Positions 45,679 through 54,362 are shown, counted from the first letter of the stretch. The stretch is 64,000 bases of DNA from WTAW01 sp964406575 (GCA_964406575.1 CAYOSH010000011.1:51397-115396), one strand, 5' to 3'. Translations and numbers: made by a program. The notes: generated by a model from the sequence alone, not told the origin.

Positions 45679-46275
45679 TTAATCCTCTTCTTTCACCTTA
45701 TGTTCCAGGCCCTTCTTTGAGATTGACATTCGGGCAATGGTATCCATTAGCTTTTGTAATCCATATTTGTTTGCCAGGGATTCCAATCCGATCTCCATCT
45801 CCTCCCGCTTCTCTTCTTCTTCGGCCTCCTCTTCTCTTTCCTCGTAAGTCAGAGCATCAGCTAAGCACCACTGAACACACATCGGCTCTGCTAACGGCGG
45901 GTCGCTTTCACACATATCGCATTTCAGGGGGAGACCGGAATCGGGTTCTTTAAAAACGTCCCTGGACGGACAGGAAACTCCGCAGAAGCTGCACTCGTCA
46001 TATTCCTTTTCGTTGATCGTGTAAGTATGTCTGCCGGTACATTCGGCTGGAGTATAATCACCCGCACGTATCGGAACATAAACATCTCTGAGTGGTTCAT
46101 GAATCACCCGAATGCGAGACCTCGCTGGATTATTGCTGCTGTATTTTGGCGAAGAGTGAAAGGCGGAACAGGCGACTTCACAAGCCCGGCAACCATTACA
46201 TTTATCAAGATCAACTTTTATTATTTTGACTGTTTTCTTTTTTTTCTCCCTCACTACGGTTTCACCTTTTTGCAT
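45679..46275 (-). CDS. bamC: Polyferredoxin-type electron carrier, BamC-like
   Basis: 198 residues. A first site reads C-N-G-C-R-A-C-E-V-A-C, with later cysteine groups C-S-F-C-G-V-S-C-P and C-D-M-C...C-V-Q-W-C, the DMSO-reductase-B/ferredoxin pattern for three to four 4Fe-4S clusters. A Glu/Lys-rich helix follows near residues 145-165. The start codon is two bases after the BamB-like stop, so the two are surely cotranslated. It is the direct electron donor to the AOR-type subunit in the Bam model. Confidence 0.85.
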   Translation of the reverse strand: MQKGETVVREKKKKTVKIIKVDLDKCNGCRACEVACSAFHSSPKYSSNNPARSRIRVIHEPLRDVYVPIRAGDYTPAECTGRHTYTINEKEYDECSFCGVSCPSRDVFKEPDSGLPLKCDMCESDPPLAEPMCVQWCLADALTYEEREEEAEEEEKREEMEIGLESLANKYGLQKLMDTIARMSISKKGLEHKVKEED

Positions 46276-46277
46276 TA

Positions 46278-48281
46278 TTACTTACCTGTTTCCGACGAAG
46301 CCTCTTTGGAAGGAGTGTCTTCGGACTCCTTCAAGATCCCCCTCTGTAAAAAGTCTTCGCTCACGTAATCCAAACCCAATTCATGTAGAGATTCCTTAGT
46401 AGGAATCCCCTCGTTATTCCACCCCTTTAGTTTGTAATACTCATCTAAGAGCTTCTTTTCAAGTTCGGGAAATCTTTTTTTCCAATGGTTCTCCGGGGGC
46501 TTCTCATCTTTTCTTCTCATGCCTCTTCTGATATTAATGGCTCTCACTAAAGTTCGGTACCTCTTGGCTGCTTGAGTGAGTTTGGCTTCATCCATGTCGA
46601 TCCCGGCCCCCGATGAGATAAACTTGGGGTAATTGTGTATATGATATGGGGGTTTCAGGGGGAATGATGATAAACCCGAACACATCCCGATGGCGTCATC
46701 GATGTAGTGCATCCTCTCTTGCCAATCAACAATATCGCAACACATTTCTACAGTTGGGTAATAGGGGAATGAGTTTTCTCCCCGCAGTTCCCAGTCCAGA
46801 AAATATTGCTTAAACTTTTCATCAGGAACCTGGAACCAATCCTTTACAAACTCTTCTCTCTCCTCTCTCGTGGGAAAAGGCATTTGTGGAAACTGTCCTT
46901 CAATTTGGGTGATGTTTATCTTCTCCCCGGTAGAATACATAAGAAAATAAATGGGATTCAGCATCGACAGTTTGAGAGGCATCTGCTCATGTTTCTTAAT
47001 ATTATTATGAGCGTATTCCTTTGCGCCCTTACCAATCTCTTTGGCCGCCCAATAAGTACCGTTAGCCAGAACGTCTCCTATTCCTTCCCGCCGGACGATT
47101 CTGTCAAGTAACCAGTAAAATCTCTCCTCGTTATCGGATGGCAATCCGCGCATATCGTTTTCAGTTAAAATGTTATTTTCATAGAGTTCAAGGGCGAAGG
47201 CCATAACTTGTGGGGTTGAAAATGCGTCCACTCCATACTCCGTTGCCCGTTGAGCGATTTTCAGGCCAAACTCCAGGTCTGACATGGCCGCCATAGTATA
47301 CGTTAATTTCGAGAAGCATTTCATCATGTATGTTTGAACTCCTGGCATGGAAATCGTAGCCGCACATTTCATCGGACAGTTGTAACAACTTATGAGTCGC
47401 GTTCGCGCATTTTCCATAGTCTCCGTCCACGCCTTTTCGACATCCTCGGTCCAAAAGTCTTTTCTGCGGTGGCGGGAATTTCCCCACATGAAACTCTCGG
47501 TGTGCCACTTTTCATCTTGGATTCTCATCTCTTGCGGTGACCCGAGCCCGGCTAAAATGGGCATTACCCCCGGAATCGGCTTTTCTTCTCGGACTTTTAT
47601 ATATTCCAGCACTTCATTGCAAAGCTCCAGGAATTCATCCGGTCGGGCAATATTGACGTCCCCTGTTCCTCGAACAGCTATCGCCTTTAATCCTTTGTCT
47701 CCCATAACGGCCCCAATTCCGCCTCGGCTGGCACTGCCCCTGCCCTGCTCGATAGAGGCAAAATAAACCCTGTTTTCACCCGCCAGGCCAATGGCCGCCA
47801 CCTGGGCTTTTGGCTCCTTTAACTCCTGTCGAATAAGCTCTTCAGTTTCAATAGCGCCTTTTCCCTGCAAATGAGAGGCGTCACGTATTTCTACTTTGTC
47901 ATTGTTTATCCACAAATAAACCAAATTGGGGGACTTTCCGCGAATGATCACTTTATCATAACCGGCATATTTCAATTCCGGTGCCCAAAATCCCCCCATC
48001 ATTGAAAATGCCATTAACTCTGTCTGGGGAGAAATAGTTGAAACAATGGTACGATTACAACCGGTAGCAGGCGTGCCACATAAAAGACCAGCTGCAAATA
48101 TCAGTAGATTATCAGGAGAAAAAGGTTCAACTTCAGGGAGAACCCTGTCCCATAATATCTTGGCGTTCGTGCCAAGCCCCCCCAGATAAAGCTCGGTTTC
48201 TCTTGGATCCGTTGCACCCCGCTCAATGCTTCCCCGGGTTAGATCAACTTCTAAATTAAACCCTGTCTCTGCGTACCTCAT
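46278..48281 (-). CDS. bamB: AOR-family tungsten enzyme, BamB-like catalytic subunit
   Basis: 667 residues, aldehyde:ferredoxin oxidoreductase fold. A 4Fe-4S site is C299-x2-C302-x3-C306. From memory of the Geobacter BamB structure, tungsten is bound by Cys322 and the pocket is lined by Glu251, Glu257 and His260; this protein has E251, E257, H260 and C322 at those very numbers, which implies no net indel over that stretch. The start M-R-Y-A-E-T-G-F-N-L and the K-P-P-Y-H-I-H-N-Y-P-K-F segment also fit BamB rather than general AOR. It is the first gene of the operon. Expected reaction: two-electron reduction of the ring of benzoyl-CoA, driven by bifurcation; a related acyl-CoA substrate is possible. 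Confidence 0.85.
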   Translation of the reverse strand: MRYAETGFNLEVDLTRGSIERGATDPRETELYLGGLGTNAKILWDRVLPEVEPFSPDNLLIFAAGLLCGTPATGCNRTIVSTISPQTELMAFSMMGGFWAPELKYAGYDKVIIRGKSPNLVYLWINNDKVEIRDASHLQGKGAIETEELIRQELKEPKAQVAAIGLAGENRVYFASIEQGRGSASRGGIGAVMGDKGLKAIAVRGTGDVNIARPDEFLELCNEVLEYIKVREEKPIPGVMPILAGLGSPQEMRIQDEKWHTESFMWGNSRHRRKDFWTEDVEKAWTETMENARTRLISCYNCPMKCAATISMPGVQTYMMKCFSKLTYTMAAMSDLEFGLKIAQRATEYGVDAFSTPQVMAFALELYENNILTENDMRGLPSDNEERFYWLLDRIVRREGIGDVLANGTYWAAKEIGKGAKEYAHNNIKKHEQMPLKLSMLNPIYFLMYSTGEKINITQIEGQFPQMPFPTREEREEFVKDWFQVPDEKFKQYFLDWELRGENSFPYYPTVEMCCDIVDWQERMHYIDDAIGMCSGLSSFPLKPPYHIHNYPKFISSGAGIDMDEAKLTQAAKRYRTLVRAINIRRGMRRKDEKPPENHWKKRFPELEKKLLDEYYKLKGWNNEGIPTKESLHELGLDYVSEDFLQRGILKESEDTPSKEASSETGK

Positions 48282-48311
48282 TATTTTTCCTTGATGTATT
48301 CATTGAAAAGT

Positions 48312-48347
48312 ATCCCATTCTATTAAAATATTTAGATCTATTGGGAT
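48312..48347. promoter_or_regulatory. Inverted repeat in the bamB leader
   Basis: ATCCCA (48312-48317) and TGGGAT (48342-48347) face each other across 24 AT-rich bases, 30 bases before bamB. It may be an operator or part of the leader. I cannot fit a good promoter here, so the operon may also be read from the regulator promoter. Confidence 0.35.
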
Positions 48348-48383
48348 TTTTCCTTGGAAGCTTTTTATCAAGAAAGTTGCTCT

Positions 48384-49040
48384 TCATGTATTTAAATCCT
48401 TCTCGAGAGGTATCATGTTCAACATATTGAATCCGAGTGATTTAAAGAATGAAATCAGATCACCCGTATACCATTCCGCTATTGTTCTGACTCTTTTAAT
48501 ACCTCTCCGTTCAAGATGCTCTAGGAGGGCTTCTCCCAATTTTCTGCCTATTCCGCGTCTTTGAAAATCAGGATCTACACCCAAAATTCTAATCCATCCG
48601 GTTTTTTCTGCGATACCAAATTCCCAGATTCTTATTTCTCCGATGATGAATCCAACGATATTTTCATCAAGCTCCGCTCCGAGGCTTAACATTGGGTCGC
48701 TGCGTTCAATATTGTATCGCGTTGCCTCTTTTAAATACTCCATGCGTTCTTCATTGATTATCCCCAATTTTCCTTCAATCCGCTTTTCGATTCTCACGAT
48801 ATCCTTAATATTGTCCAAACTGAGTGGCCGTATCTTTACTCCAGAGCTGGCCTCTTTCCACAATTTTGTCCTGCCGACTGTCCTGTACATCACGAGATTT
48901 TTGGCCTTCAAAATCTGTAGATATTTACTGACCGTGTGCCTCACGAGATCCAATTTTTTTGCGATCTCATCCACCTGTATTCCATCCGGAGAATCTTTAA
49001 GCAGAGACAGAATCTCTTTTTCAACATCAACCTTACTCAT
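48384..49040 (-). CDS. HTH-acetyltransferase fusion, probable regulator of the bam-like operon
   Basis: 218 residues. Residues 1-65 are a winged helix of ArsR/IclR type (I-Q-V-D-E-I-A-K-K-L-D then R-H-T-V-S-K-Y-L-Q-I-L). Residues about 70-215 are a GNAT domain with the acetyl-CoA loop F-Q-R-R-G-I-G-R-K-L. It lies 102 bases upstream of bamB on the same strand. A strong promoter with palindromic boxes over its start site (49156-49185) suggests autorepression. The fusion might sense acetyl-CoA or another acyl-CoA; that is inference. Confidence 0.8.
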   Translation of the reverse strand: MSKVDVEKEILSLLKDSPDGIQVDEIAKKLDLVRHTVSKYLQILKAKNLVMYRTVGRTKLWKEASSGVKIRPLSLDNIKDIVRIEKRIEGKLGIINEERMEYLKEATRYNIERSDPMLSLGAELDENIVGFIIGEIRIWEFGIAEKTGWIRILGVDPDFQRRGIGRKLGEALLEHLERRGIKRVRTIAEWYTGDLISFFKSLGFNMLNMIPLEKDLNT

Positions 49041-49155
49041 TTTCTTCCTCTGTGGTTACCAACAAATATTGATGAGATGAAAAAAATCTTGTACTAAATT
49101 TGATTTTTCCCCTTATCTTTCCCGGCTCTGCTTGGATTTTTATTACTCGTGCTAG

Positions 49156-49219
49156 CAATATTGTATTTCATGGTAACCAATATTGTTAATAATATAAGAA
49201 TAAACGGAAATATTGTCAA
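49156..49219 (-). promoter_or_regulatory. Promoter and palindromic operators of the HTH-acetyltransferase gene
   Basis: Minus-strand TTGACA (49219-49214), 17 bases, TATATT (49196-49191). Just downstream lie two identical palindromes CAATATTG (49178-49185 and 49156-49163), centres 22 bases apart, that is two helix turns. A near copy (CAAATATTG) lies at 49063-49071, and GGTAACC at 49172 mirrors GGTTACC at 49054. The boxes cover the start site, the usual place for a repressor. Confidence 0.75.
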
Positions 49220-49270
49220 GAAGTAAATCCAGATAATCCATCGATTCTTTTTGATATTAAATGAGATGAA

Positions 49271-49317
49271 TGGTGGGCGATACAGGATTTGAACGTATGG
49301 CTTCGACTGTGTGAAAA
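49271..49317 (-). repeat. tRNA-Val 3'-end scar, copy 2
   Basis: TGGTGGGCGATACAGG and ATTTGAAC match the end of the intact tRNA-Val, then drift (GTATGGCTTCGACTGTGTG) and leave it for AAAAGAATT. The bases before it (GATATTAAATGA) match those before the copy at 25191. Non-functional remnant. Confidence 0.65.
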
Positions 49318-49413
49318 GAATTATCTAAGAATGCAAGGCTTCCGGCACGGCTTTGGGCAGTCCGAGTTGACGCAATTGTTAGCAGCCACGGCCTGCTTGC
49401 CGTTGTTCAGCCA

Positions 49414-50352
49414 CTAATATTTGAATTCGGTGCATTTACTATGTCGATCTGCTCCGACAAGCTGTCCGAAAAATCCAAAAGGTTTGCCACACATCACGCA
49501 CAGGCCAGAGGATTTTCGGCTTGCTTGCACTTTGCGCCTTTCTTCTTCAACATACTTGCGTATGTTTTCCTCTCGACGTTGTTTTGCTTCCGGCTCCTCA
49601 CATATTGATTTTCTCACTCGTTGTAGTTGTTCTTTTTCCACGCAATGCCGTACTTCATCTATTGATATGGGAGATATAGATGTGATATCAAAATCCGTTG
49701 CCTTTATTTGATTAAGCATCCTTCCGGGAGGCCCAAGATTGGGAGCTATTTGTAAGGCTTGTTTAAGATACTGTACGGCCTCTTCAAAATAGCCAACTTC
49801 CATTAAGACTCCTCCAATATTAGTCCATAAAGATGCGTCCTTGGGATCAATCAGAAGCGCTTCTTTGAATTTTCCAACTGCAGTTAGGTTTTCTCCTTGT
49901 CGATATAACTCTCCCGCCTCTTTTTTAAGAGCATCTGTAGTTTTATTGAAGAATTGTGTTTCAACCGCTACAAATGCACTTCCACCACAAGGACATACAG
50001 TTATTTCATCGGGAACTTCTTCTCCACACGAACGACATACTTTTTTCTTTTCTGTCTCTTTTTTTATACTGCTGGGTTTCGATGATGATGATACCTGTAA
50101 TGCCAATAAGCAATTAGTGCATATACTCCAGTCGTTTATATCAGACAATGCATGGATCTTCCAATTGTAAAAAATGTCGATATCGCTCGCACCTGAGGCT
50201 TTAGCAGAAAGTGTGGCAGCGGAGTTTTTAACCTTAGGAATGGCTTCATATGGATTAAATCCATTCTCAATTGCTTTTCGAATCTCGGTCGGACTGAAGG
50301 TTGTTAGTAATAGCTCGGGTGTTATGTCGCCGCATATATCACAATGTTTCAT
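49414..50352 (-). CDS. Zinc-ribbon and TPR protein
   Basis: 312 residues. C-D-I-C-G and C-T-N-C pairs at the N-terminus (about 4-85), a second zinc ribbon C-R-S-C-G-E...C-P-C-G-G (about 108-125), two or three TPR units (about 140-210, with A-x-x-x-G-K-F-K-E-A-L-L-I-D-P), a charged helix and a last C-V-M-C-G-K site. No export signal. It is likely a cytoplasmic scaffold; no partner is evident. Function unknown. Confidence 0.7.
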   Translation of the reverse strand: MKHCDICGDITPELLLTTFSPTEIRKAIENGFNPYEAIPKVKNSAATLSAKASGASDIDIFYNWKIHALSDINDWSICTNCLLALQVSSSSKPSSIKKETEKKKVCRSCGEEVPDEITVCPCGGSAFVAVETQFFNKTTDALKKEAGELYRQGENLTAVGKFKEALLIDPKDASLWTNIGGVLMEVGYFEEAVQYLKQALQIAPNLGPPGRMLNQIKATDFDITSISPISIDEVRHCVEKEQLQRVRKSICEEPEAKQRREENIRKYVEEERRKVQASRKSSGLCVMCGKPFGFFGQLVGADRHSKCTEFKY

Positions 50353-50490
50353 TTGATACCTCCTGTTAGCAGCTAATATATTATACAGCCGTTTTGCTTG
50401 AGTAAATACGGCAAATATTTCTATCTAAACGCAGATTATCAGAAGCGATGCAAGTATTTCAATTTAACTTTTGGATTTCTCTAAAATAGT

Positions 50491-50739
50491 CTATTTCAAT
50501 CTATCGGCGGGACTCAAGACTCCCCGTCCCTCACGATTAAGGACATGGGTATAGATCATTGTTGTTCTGACATCTTTATGCCCCAGGAGCTCTTGAACTG
50601 TTCTGATATTATATCCATCTTTTTAAAGATGTGTGGCAAAGGAGTGGCGCAAAGTATGAGAGTAGGCGTGTTTATGGATTCCGGCTTTTTTTATTGCCAT
50701 TCGGACAGTTTTTTGGATTGCTGTTTCATGAATGTGGTG
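50491..50739 (-). pseudogene. C-terminal fragment of an integron-type tyrosine integrase
   Basis: The frame reads H-E-T-A-I-Q-K-T-V, H-T-L-R-H-S-F-A-T-H-L, then one in-frame TAA, then V-Q-E-L-L-G-H-K-D-V-R-T-T-M-I-Y-T-H-V and R-G-V-L-S-P-A-D-R. The catalytic H-x-x-R, second His and Tyr are all there, and the S-P-A-D end is typical of integron/Xer-like integrases. The N-terminal half is lost and a stop interrupts the rest, so it is dead. It is joined to the truncated gene upstream. Confidence 0.8.
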
Positions 50740-51077
50740 TCTTCCTTATGATCTGGATTGTAGAGGGTCAGGTGCACAAGTCCCATGGAGTTGGCCTGAC
50801 TCAAGATCGCTTTTGCCTCATCCAGCGAAATGTATTGGGCGCTGCCCTCATTCACATACATGCCTGCAGCGTCGTCCATCATCAGGCACACATTTAAAGG
50901 ATTGCTGCAGCGCTTGTAAAGGCTCCGGCAAAGACATTCGGTAACGGCAAATGACCTCGAATTCCGGAGGATTTCGATGGCCTGTTCTGTGGCTAATACC
51001 CAGTGTATTGTTTTTAAAGATTCATTGACAGGCACGACTTTGGAAGAGATCTGAATCAAATCCTTCTCCAGATACAT
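50740..51077 (-). pseudogene. Truncated ferredoxin-type protein
   Basis: It matches a family of 4Fe-4S proteins: S-R-S-F-A-V-T-E-C-L-C-R-S, K-R-C-S-N-P-L-N-V-C-L-M-M-D-D and G-L-V-H-L-T-L-Y-N-P-D. In the family a cysteine-rich cluster domain follows; here the frame runs instead into the integrase relic near 50740 and stops at 50691. Family-like sequence (C-Y-D) also continues upstream of the ATG, so the 5' end may be lost too. Confidence 0.65.
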
Positions 51078-51142
51078 GTCATAACAGGTTTGCCTGTCTT
51101 CAAGAAATGCATCTTATGATTTAACAGTTTTATTTCTGCTCA

Positions 51143-52105
51143 TCACGACCCCCTATTCGGCGAAAGAGATTTTTTCGACAAGAGCACCCTCATATTCCTG
51201 GGCAAAATCTCATAGTATTCCAGAATGCCCAACTCCTCCATTTTTTTTATTATCTCCTTAGGCAGTTTTGCTCTCGGCTCTCTATTCATTATATGGGAGG
51301 TTTCTTCCTTTGAAAAAACCCACGAATCTTCGATCCAGTTCCTTTTGGTCTTATTTTCGGGACAGCATTGCTGGCAGAACAGACAGCCGACCAAACAGTT
51401 ATGCCAGGAAGGATGAAACCAGAGGGGAAAATCCTGCTTCCGCTCGTTGTGGAAGGTGATACAGCGCTCTGCATGAAGAAGGAATCTGTCCGAAGAGATG
51501 GCCTGGGTCGGACAGTTTTTAAGACAAGACACACAATGTCGGCAGCGCTCCATCATCCGCGCCTCAAGCCAAATATCCGCATCCGGAGGAAGGTCCGAAT
51601 AAAACGCTGACAATCTGAAATAACTTCCCATGCCTCTGACATATGCGATGTTGTTTTTTCCGTATTCGGCAAGTCCACTGCTGACGGCAAGGATTTTCAA
51701 AGGCAACGCCGCTTTTGCAAAGAGATGTGTCTGAGAATGTGCAAACTCATTAAGAATTCCTGAGACTTCTACATCTGTCTCATAGGAATAATGGGAAGGA
51801 ATAATAAAGGAAACCAATAAGTTTTCTAGGGTAAATGAAACCCGGCGTTGAGGTTGAGGGGAGGCAACAACAACGATTGATTTGGCTCCATAAAAATTTC
51901 CGGGCAGATCAAAGTCAAAATCCTTTAGGTGTTCTTTGAAAAATTCGTCATCCAATAGGTTCTGCTCATGCCATTCCGTCTCTTTTTGCCTGAGAGCGGA
52001 GAGGCGGTTTATTGATACGATTCGAGCTCTGTGACCTTTGCTTTCCAGCCTCCGATACAATTCCTGCGTTGGAGACGCAGAATGTTTATGAGCCAAATTT
52101 GACAT
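51143..52105 (-). CDS. Epoxyqueuosine-reductase-like double 4Fe-4S protein
   Basis: 320 residues. An N-terminal cobalamin-reductase-like domain (about 1-195) is followed by the QueG-type ferredoxin part (C-R-H-C-V-S-C-L-K-N-C-P near 193 and C-L-V-G-C-L-F-C-Q-Q-C-C-P near 240). The N-terminal part is diverged from QueG, so tRNA modification is not assured; such paralogues often serve as corrinoid activators. It stands between the truncated ferredoxin gene and the monooxygenase-like gene. Confidence 0.72.
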   Translation of the reverse strand: MSNLAHKHSASPTQELYRRLESKGHRARIVSINRLSALRQKETEWHEQNLLDDEFFKEHLKDFDFDLPGNFYGAKSIVVVASPQPQRRVSFTLENLLVSFIIPSHYSYETDVEVSGILNEFAHSQTHLFAKAALPLKILAVSSGLAEYGKNNIAYVRGMGSYFRLSAFYSDLPPDADIWLEARMMERCRHCVSCLKNCPTQAISSDRFLLHAERCITFHNERKQDFPLWFHPSWHNCLVGCLFCQQCCPENKTKRNWIEDSWVFSKEETSHIMNREPRAKLPKEIIKKMEELGILEYYEILPRNMRVLLSKKSLSPNRGS

Positions 52106-52166
52106 TTGCTTACTCTCCTTTCAGCTTATTTTTTCCTGTACAGGGTATTCATCAAGAAAAGGCAAT

Positions 52167-52478
52167 TCATGTCTTTTCTTTAAAAAGTACCTCGTAATGG
52201 GTGACATATTCCTCTTTTTCCAAGAGATATTTGTCATCATCCGGGAAATAGAACGCTTTTTCAACATCTAACCCGGCAAATCTTTTTAGGGAGGCGAGCG
52301 AATCCCACAGGGATAATAACAGAAATTCCGCCGCGCCCTTCTCTGCGCGTCTCAGCAGATACACGCCTCTATTTCCTTCCGTAGTTCTGTAAGCTTTTAC
52401 TCCAGTCTTTTTGATGTAATCCGCGTATTCGTCTCCGAGCGATTCAGGAGACTTTCCGTGCCAAGCTCTTACAATCAT
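52167..52478 (-). CDS. Antibiotic-biosynthesis-monooxygenase-like dimeric alpha/beta protein
   Basis: 103 residues from the ATG at 52478, preceded by GAGGAGG; the frame is open upstream but that part lies over the transporter end. The ferredoxin-like fold is suggested by I-V-R-A-W-H-G, F-L-L-L-S-L-W-D-S-L-A-S-L-K-R-F-A-G and H-Y-E-V-L. Family members act as cofactor-free monooxygenases or ligand binders. It directly follows the EamA gene and may be cotranscribed with it. Confidence 0.65.
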   Translation of the reverse strand: MIVRAWHGKSPESLGDEYADYIKKTGVKAYRTTEGNRGVYLLRRAEKGAAEFLLLSLWDSLASLKRFAGLDVEKAFYFPDDDKYLLEKEEYVTHYEVLFKEKT

Positions 52479-52518
52479 TTTTCCTCCTCGTATTCGAAGA
52501 TTATTATTGGGATTCTTG

Positions 52519-53532
52519 TCACCAAGATTGGGTTTTGAATGTGATCGTTTTTTGCGATCCACCTTTTATTGCTGAATGACGTGTCTCTGGCTTTCGGAAC
52601 ACTATGGCCACAACACCTGCAATCATCAAAATAGCGGCGATAATTATTTTTGGGGAGAGAAGCTCGCCGCCTCCGAACCAGCCCACAAAAACAGCAATGA
52701 TCGGATTTACAAAGGCATAAGTGGAAACCCGATCAGGGGAAACTGTCTTCAAGAGCCACATGTATGCTGTAAATGCGATAATCGAGCCGAACAAGACCAG
52801 ATAGAATAATGATACAAGAGACAAGTTGGATGCGGATGCAAGAGAATTGGCTTCCCCAGTTAGAAGACCTATTAGAACAAGGACTGAACCGCCGCAGATC
52901 ATAGTCATCCCAGAAACCAGCAAAGGGCTTTTCGGAAGGTTTGCGTATTTCGAATAAACTGAGCCGAAAGACCAGGAAACACTCCCTAATAGCAGGACCG
53001 CAGCTCCGGCAAAATCCACAGATTGCCCTCCAAATAGTTTTGCAGGCTCAACTAAAAGAATCATTCCGAAAAAACCGAATGTAAGTCCGAGAATCACACG
53101 TCCGCCTATCTTGCCAACGGGGTTACGAAAATATGAGAGAAGTATCATCCAAATAGGTGCGGTAGCTACGATAAGAGCCGCGATACCCGATGGAAGGACC
53201 TGTTCGCTCCATACCAAGGCCCCATGTCCTCCCAGAAAAAGCAGTGTTCCGACAACTGCGGCTGTTCTCCACTGTTTTAATCGGGGATTAGACTGACCCC
53301 GGATACGCGCCCACGAATAAAGAACAGCCCCAGCTGATAGAAACCGGAATCCCATCATAAGAAAGGGAGGTATGGTCTCGATTGCGAAGCGGATTGCGAG
53401 ATATGTCGTTCCCCAAATGATATAGATGGCTCCGAAGGCGATAAATATCTTGATTTTTAAGGAAGAGTCAGCAATTATTTTTTTGACCGAAGTCCCGGTG
53501 ATGAGATCGTGTTTCTTGATTGAAAGGATCAT
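52519..53532 (-). CDS. EamA-family (DMT) exporter
   Basis: 337 residues from the ATG at 53532. Ten hydrophobic helices in two EamA repeats: Y-I-I-W-G-T-T-Y-L-A-I-R-F-A and P-P-F-L-M-M-G-F-R-F in the first, W-S-F-G-S-V-Y-S-K and Y-A-F-V-N-P-I-I-A-V in the second. Members export amino acids and other metabolites. The promoter carries two ATAACC-N18-GGTTAT boxes also found before the neighbouring CGNR regulator, so the exporter is probably its target. Confidence 0.88.
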   Translation of the reverse strand: MILSIKKHDLITGTSVKKIIADSSLKIKIFIAFGAIYIIWGTTYLAIRFAIETIPPFLMMGFRFLSAGAVLYSWARIRGQSNPRLKQWRTAAVVGTLLFLGGHGALVWSEQVLPSGIAALIVATAPIWMILLSYFRNPVGKIGGRVILGLTFGFFGMILLVEPAKLFGGQSVDFAGAAVLLLGSVSWSFGSVYSKYANLPKSPLLVSGMTMICGGSVLVLIGLLTGEANSLASASNLSLVSLFYLVLFGSIIAFTAYMWLLKTVSPDRVSTYAFVNPIIAVFVGWFGGGELLSPKIIIAAILMIAGVVAIVFRKPETRHSAIKGGSQKTITFKTQSW

Positions 53533-53544
53533 TGTATGCTCAAT

Positions 53545-53621
53545 ATAACCTATTAATATCCGTTTGATGGTTATAGTATACAAATAAAATAATAACCTGT
53601 CAAGATAATTTTGATGGTTAT
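53545..53621 (-). promoter_or_regulatory. EamA promoter with two CGNR-type operator boxes
   Basis: Minus-strand TTGACA (53603-53598), 17 bases, TATACT (53580-53575). Inverted repeats ATAACC-N18-GGTTAT lie at 53545-53574 and 53592-53621. The half-sites touch both promoter hexamers on their downstream sides, so binding would block RNA polymerase. Confidence 0.8.
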
Positions 53622-53697
53622 AATAAAAAGATGAAATAAGCTGAATACCGGACTCTACTCCCTGGAATATCGGTTTATTCAGCGATACCGTCTTACG

Positions 53698-54342
53698 TCA
53701 AGGTGCCATGTGTAGCACTTTTTTTTGCTTTCGGTAATAACGCTTTGCTTTTGCCCTGTTTCCGCAGTCTGCCATATCACACCATCGCCTGCTTCTATTC
53801 CGGCTATTATCCAAAAAAAGATAGCCGCAGCCCCTATCATCGGCGCACTCTTTCACCCTGCCTAAACTCTCCGAGGTCAACAATTCTGCCGCGGATCGAA
53901 CAATGGGATCCAACATGCAATCTAGCTCCCCTTCGCCTCTGCTTGTACTCCATATAAAACCATCTTCCGCATGAACCAATCGTGACTGCGCCATAGTTCT
54001 GGAAAGATTCAGGTTGATAACAGTCATATCTTTTTTTGGAGGAATATTTCCTTTGGCTACACCAGAAAAAACGTGATAAATAGCTTCTCTCAATTCTAAG
54101 GCACGCTTATGTACTTCCTTGGCCCTGGAAGATTCCTTTTTGCCCTTACGGATCAATTTTTGAGCTTCCTTCTCTGTAAGGATTTCCGAGATAAGGCTCC
54201 ATTTTACAAAGTCATTGTAAGTCTTAAGCTTTTCTTCGGGATGTTTGCTTGCATGCCATTCGGCTGTATTGGCAAAATCCAGGCACAATTTCCCGCCAAT
54301 AAGACTCTGTTTATTACCAACAGGGGTGCGATTTTCTATCAT
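53698..54342 (-). CDS. CGNR zinc-finger regulator (ABATE domain)
   Basis: 214 residues. An N-terminal ABATE-like domain starts G-G-K-L-C-L-D-F-A-N-T. The C-terminal zinc finger reads C-A-D-D-R-G-C-G-Y-L-F-L-D and R-R-W-C-D-M-A-D-C-G-N-R-A-K-A, the CGNR signature. Such proteins are taken as DNA-binding regulators. It lies upstream of the EamA gene on the same strand and both promoters carry the same box, so it probably represses itself and the exporter. Confidence 0.9.
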   Translation of the reverse strand: MIENRTPVGNKQSLIGGKLCLDFANTAEWHASKHPEEKLKTYNDFVKWSLISEILTEKEAQKLIRKGKKESSRAKEVHKRALELREAIYHVFSGVAKGNIPPKKDMTVINLNLSRTMAQSRLVHAEDGFIWSTSRGEGELDCMLDPIVRSAAELLTSESLGRVKECADDRGCGYLFLDNSRNRSRRWCDMADCGNRAKAKRYYRKQKKVLHMAP

Positions 54343-54362
54343 TTAATTCTCCTGAAATGAGC

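Larger units (their letters stand above)
49041..49413. other. Intergenic stretch with promoter, operators and a tRNA scar
   Basis: Besides the promoter and boxes above, it holds the tRNA-Val-like scar at 49271-49317. The remainder (49320-49413) shows nothing I can name. Confidence 0.6.

Noticed and set aside
46278..48281. Calling this gene a general aldehyde:ferredoxin oxidoreductase.
   Set aside because: Residue numbering of the tungsten site and the whole operon order fit BamB better, though this rests on memory of that family.
51143..52105. Naming this gene queG.
   Set aside because: The ferredoxin part fits, but the N-terminal domain is too diverged for a safe functional name.
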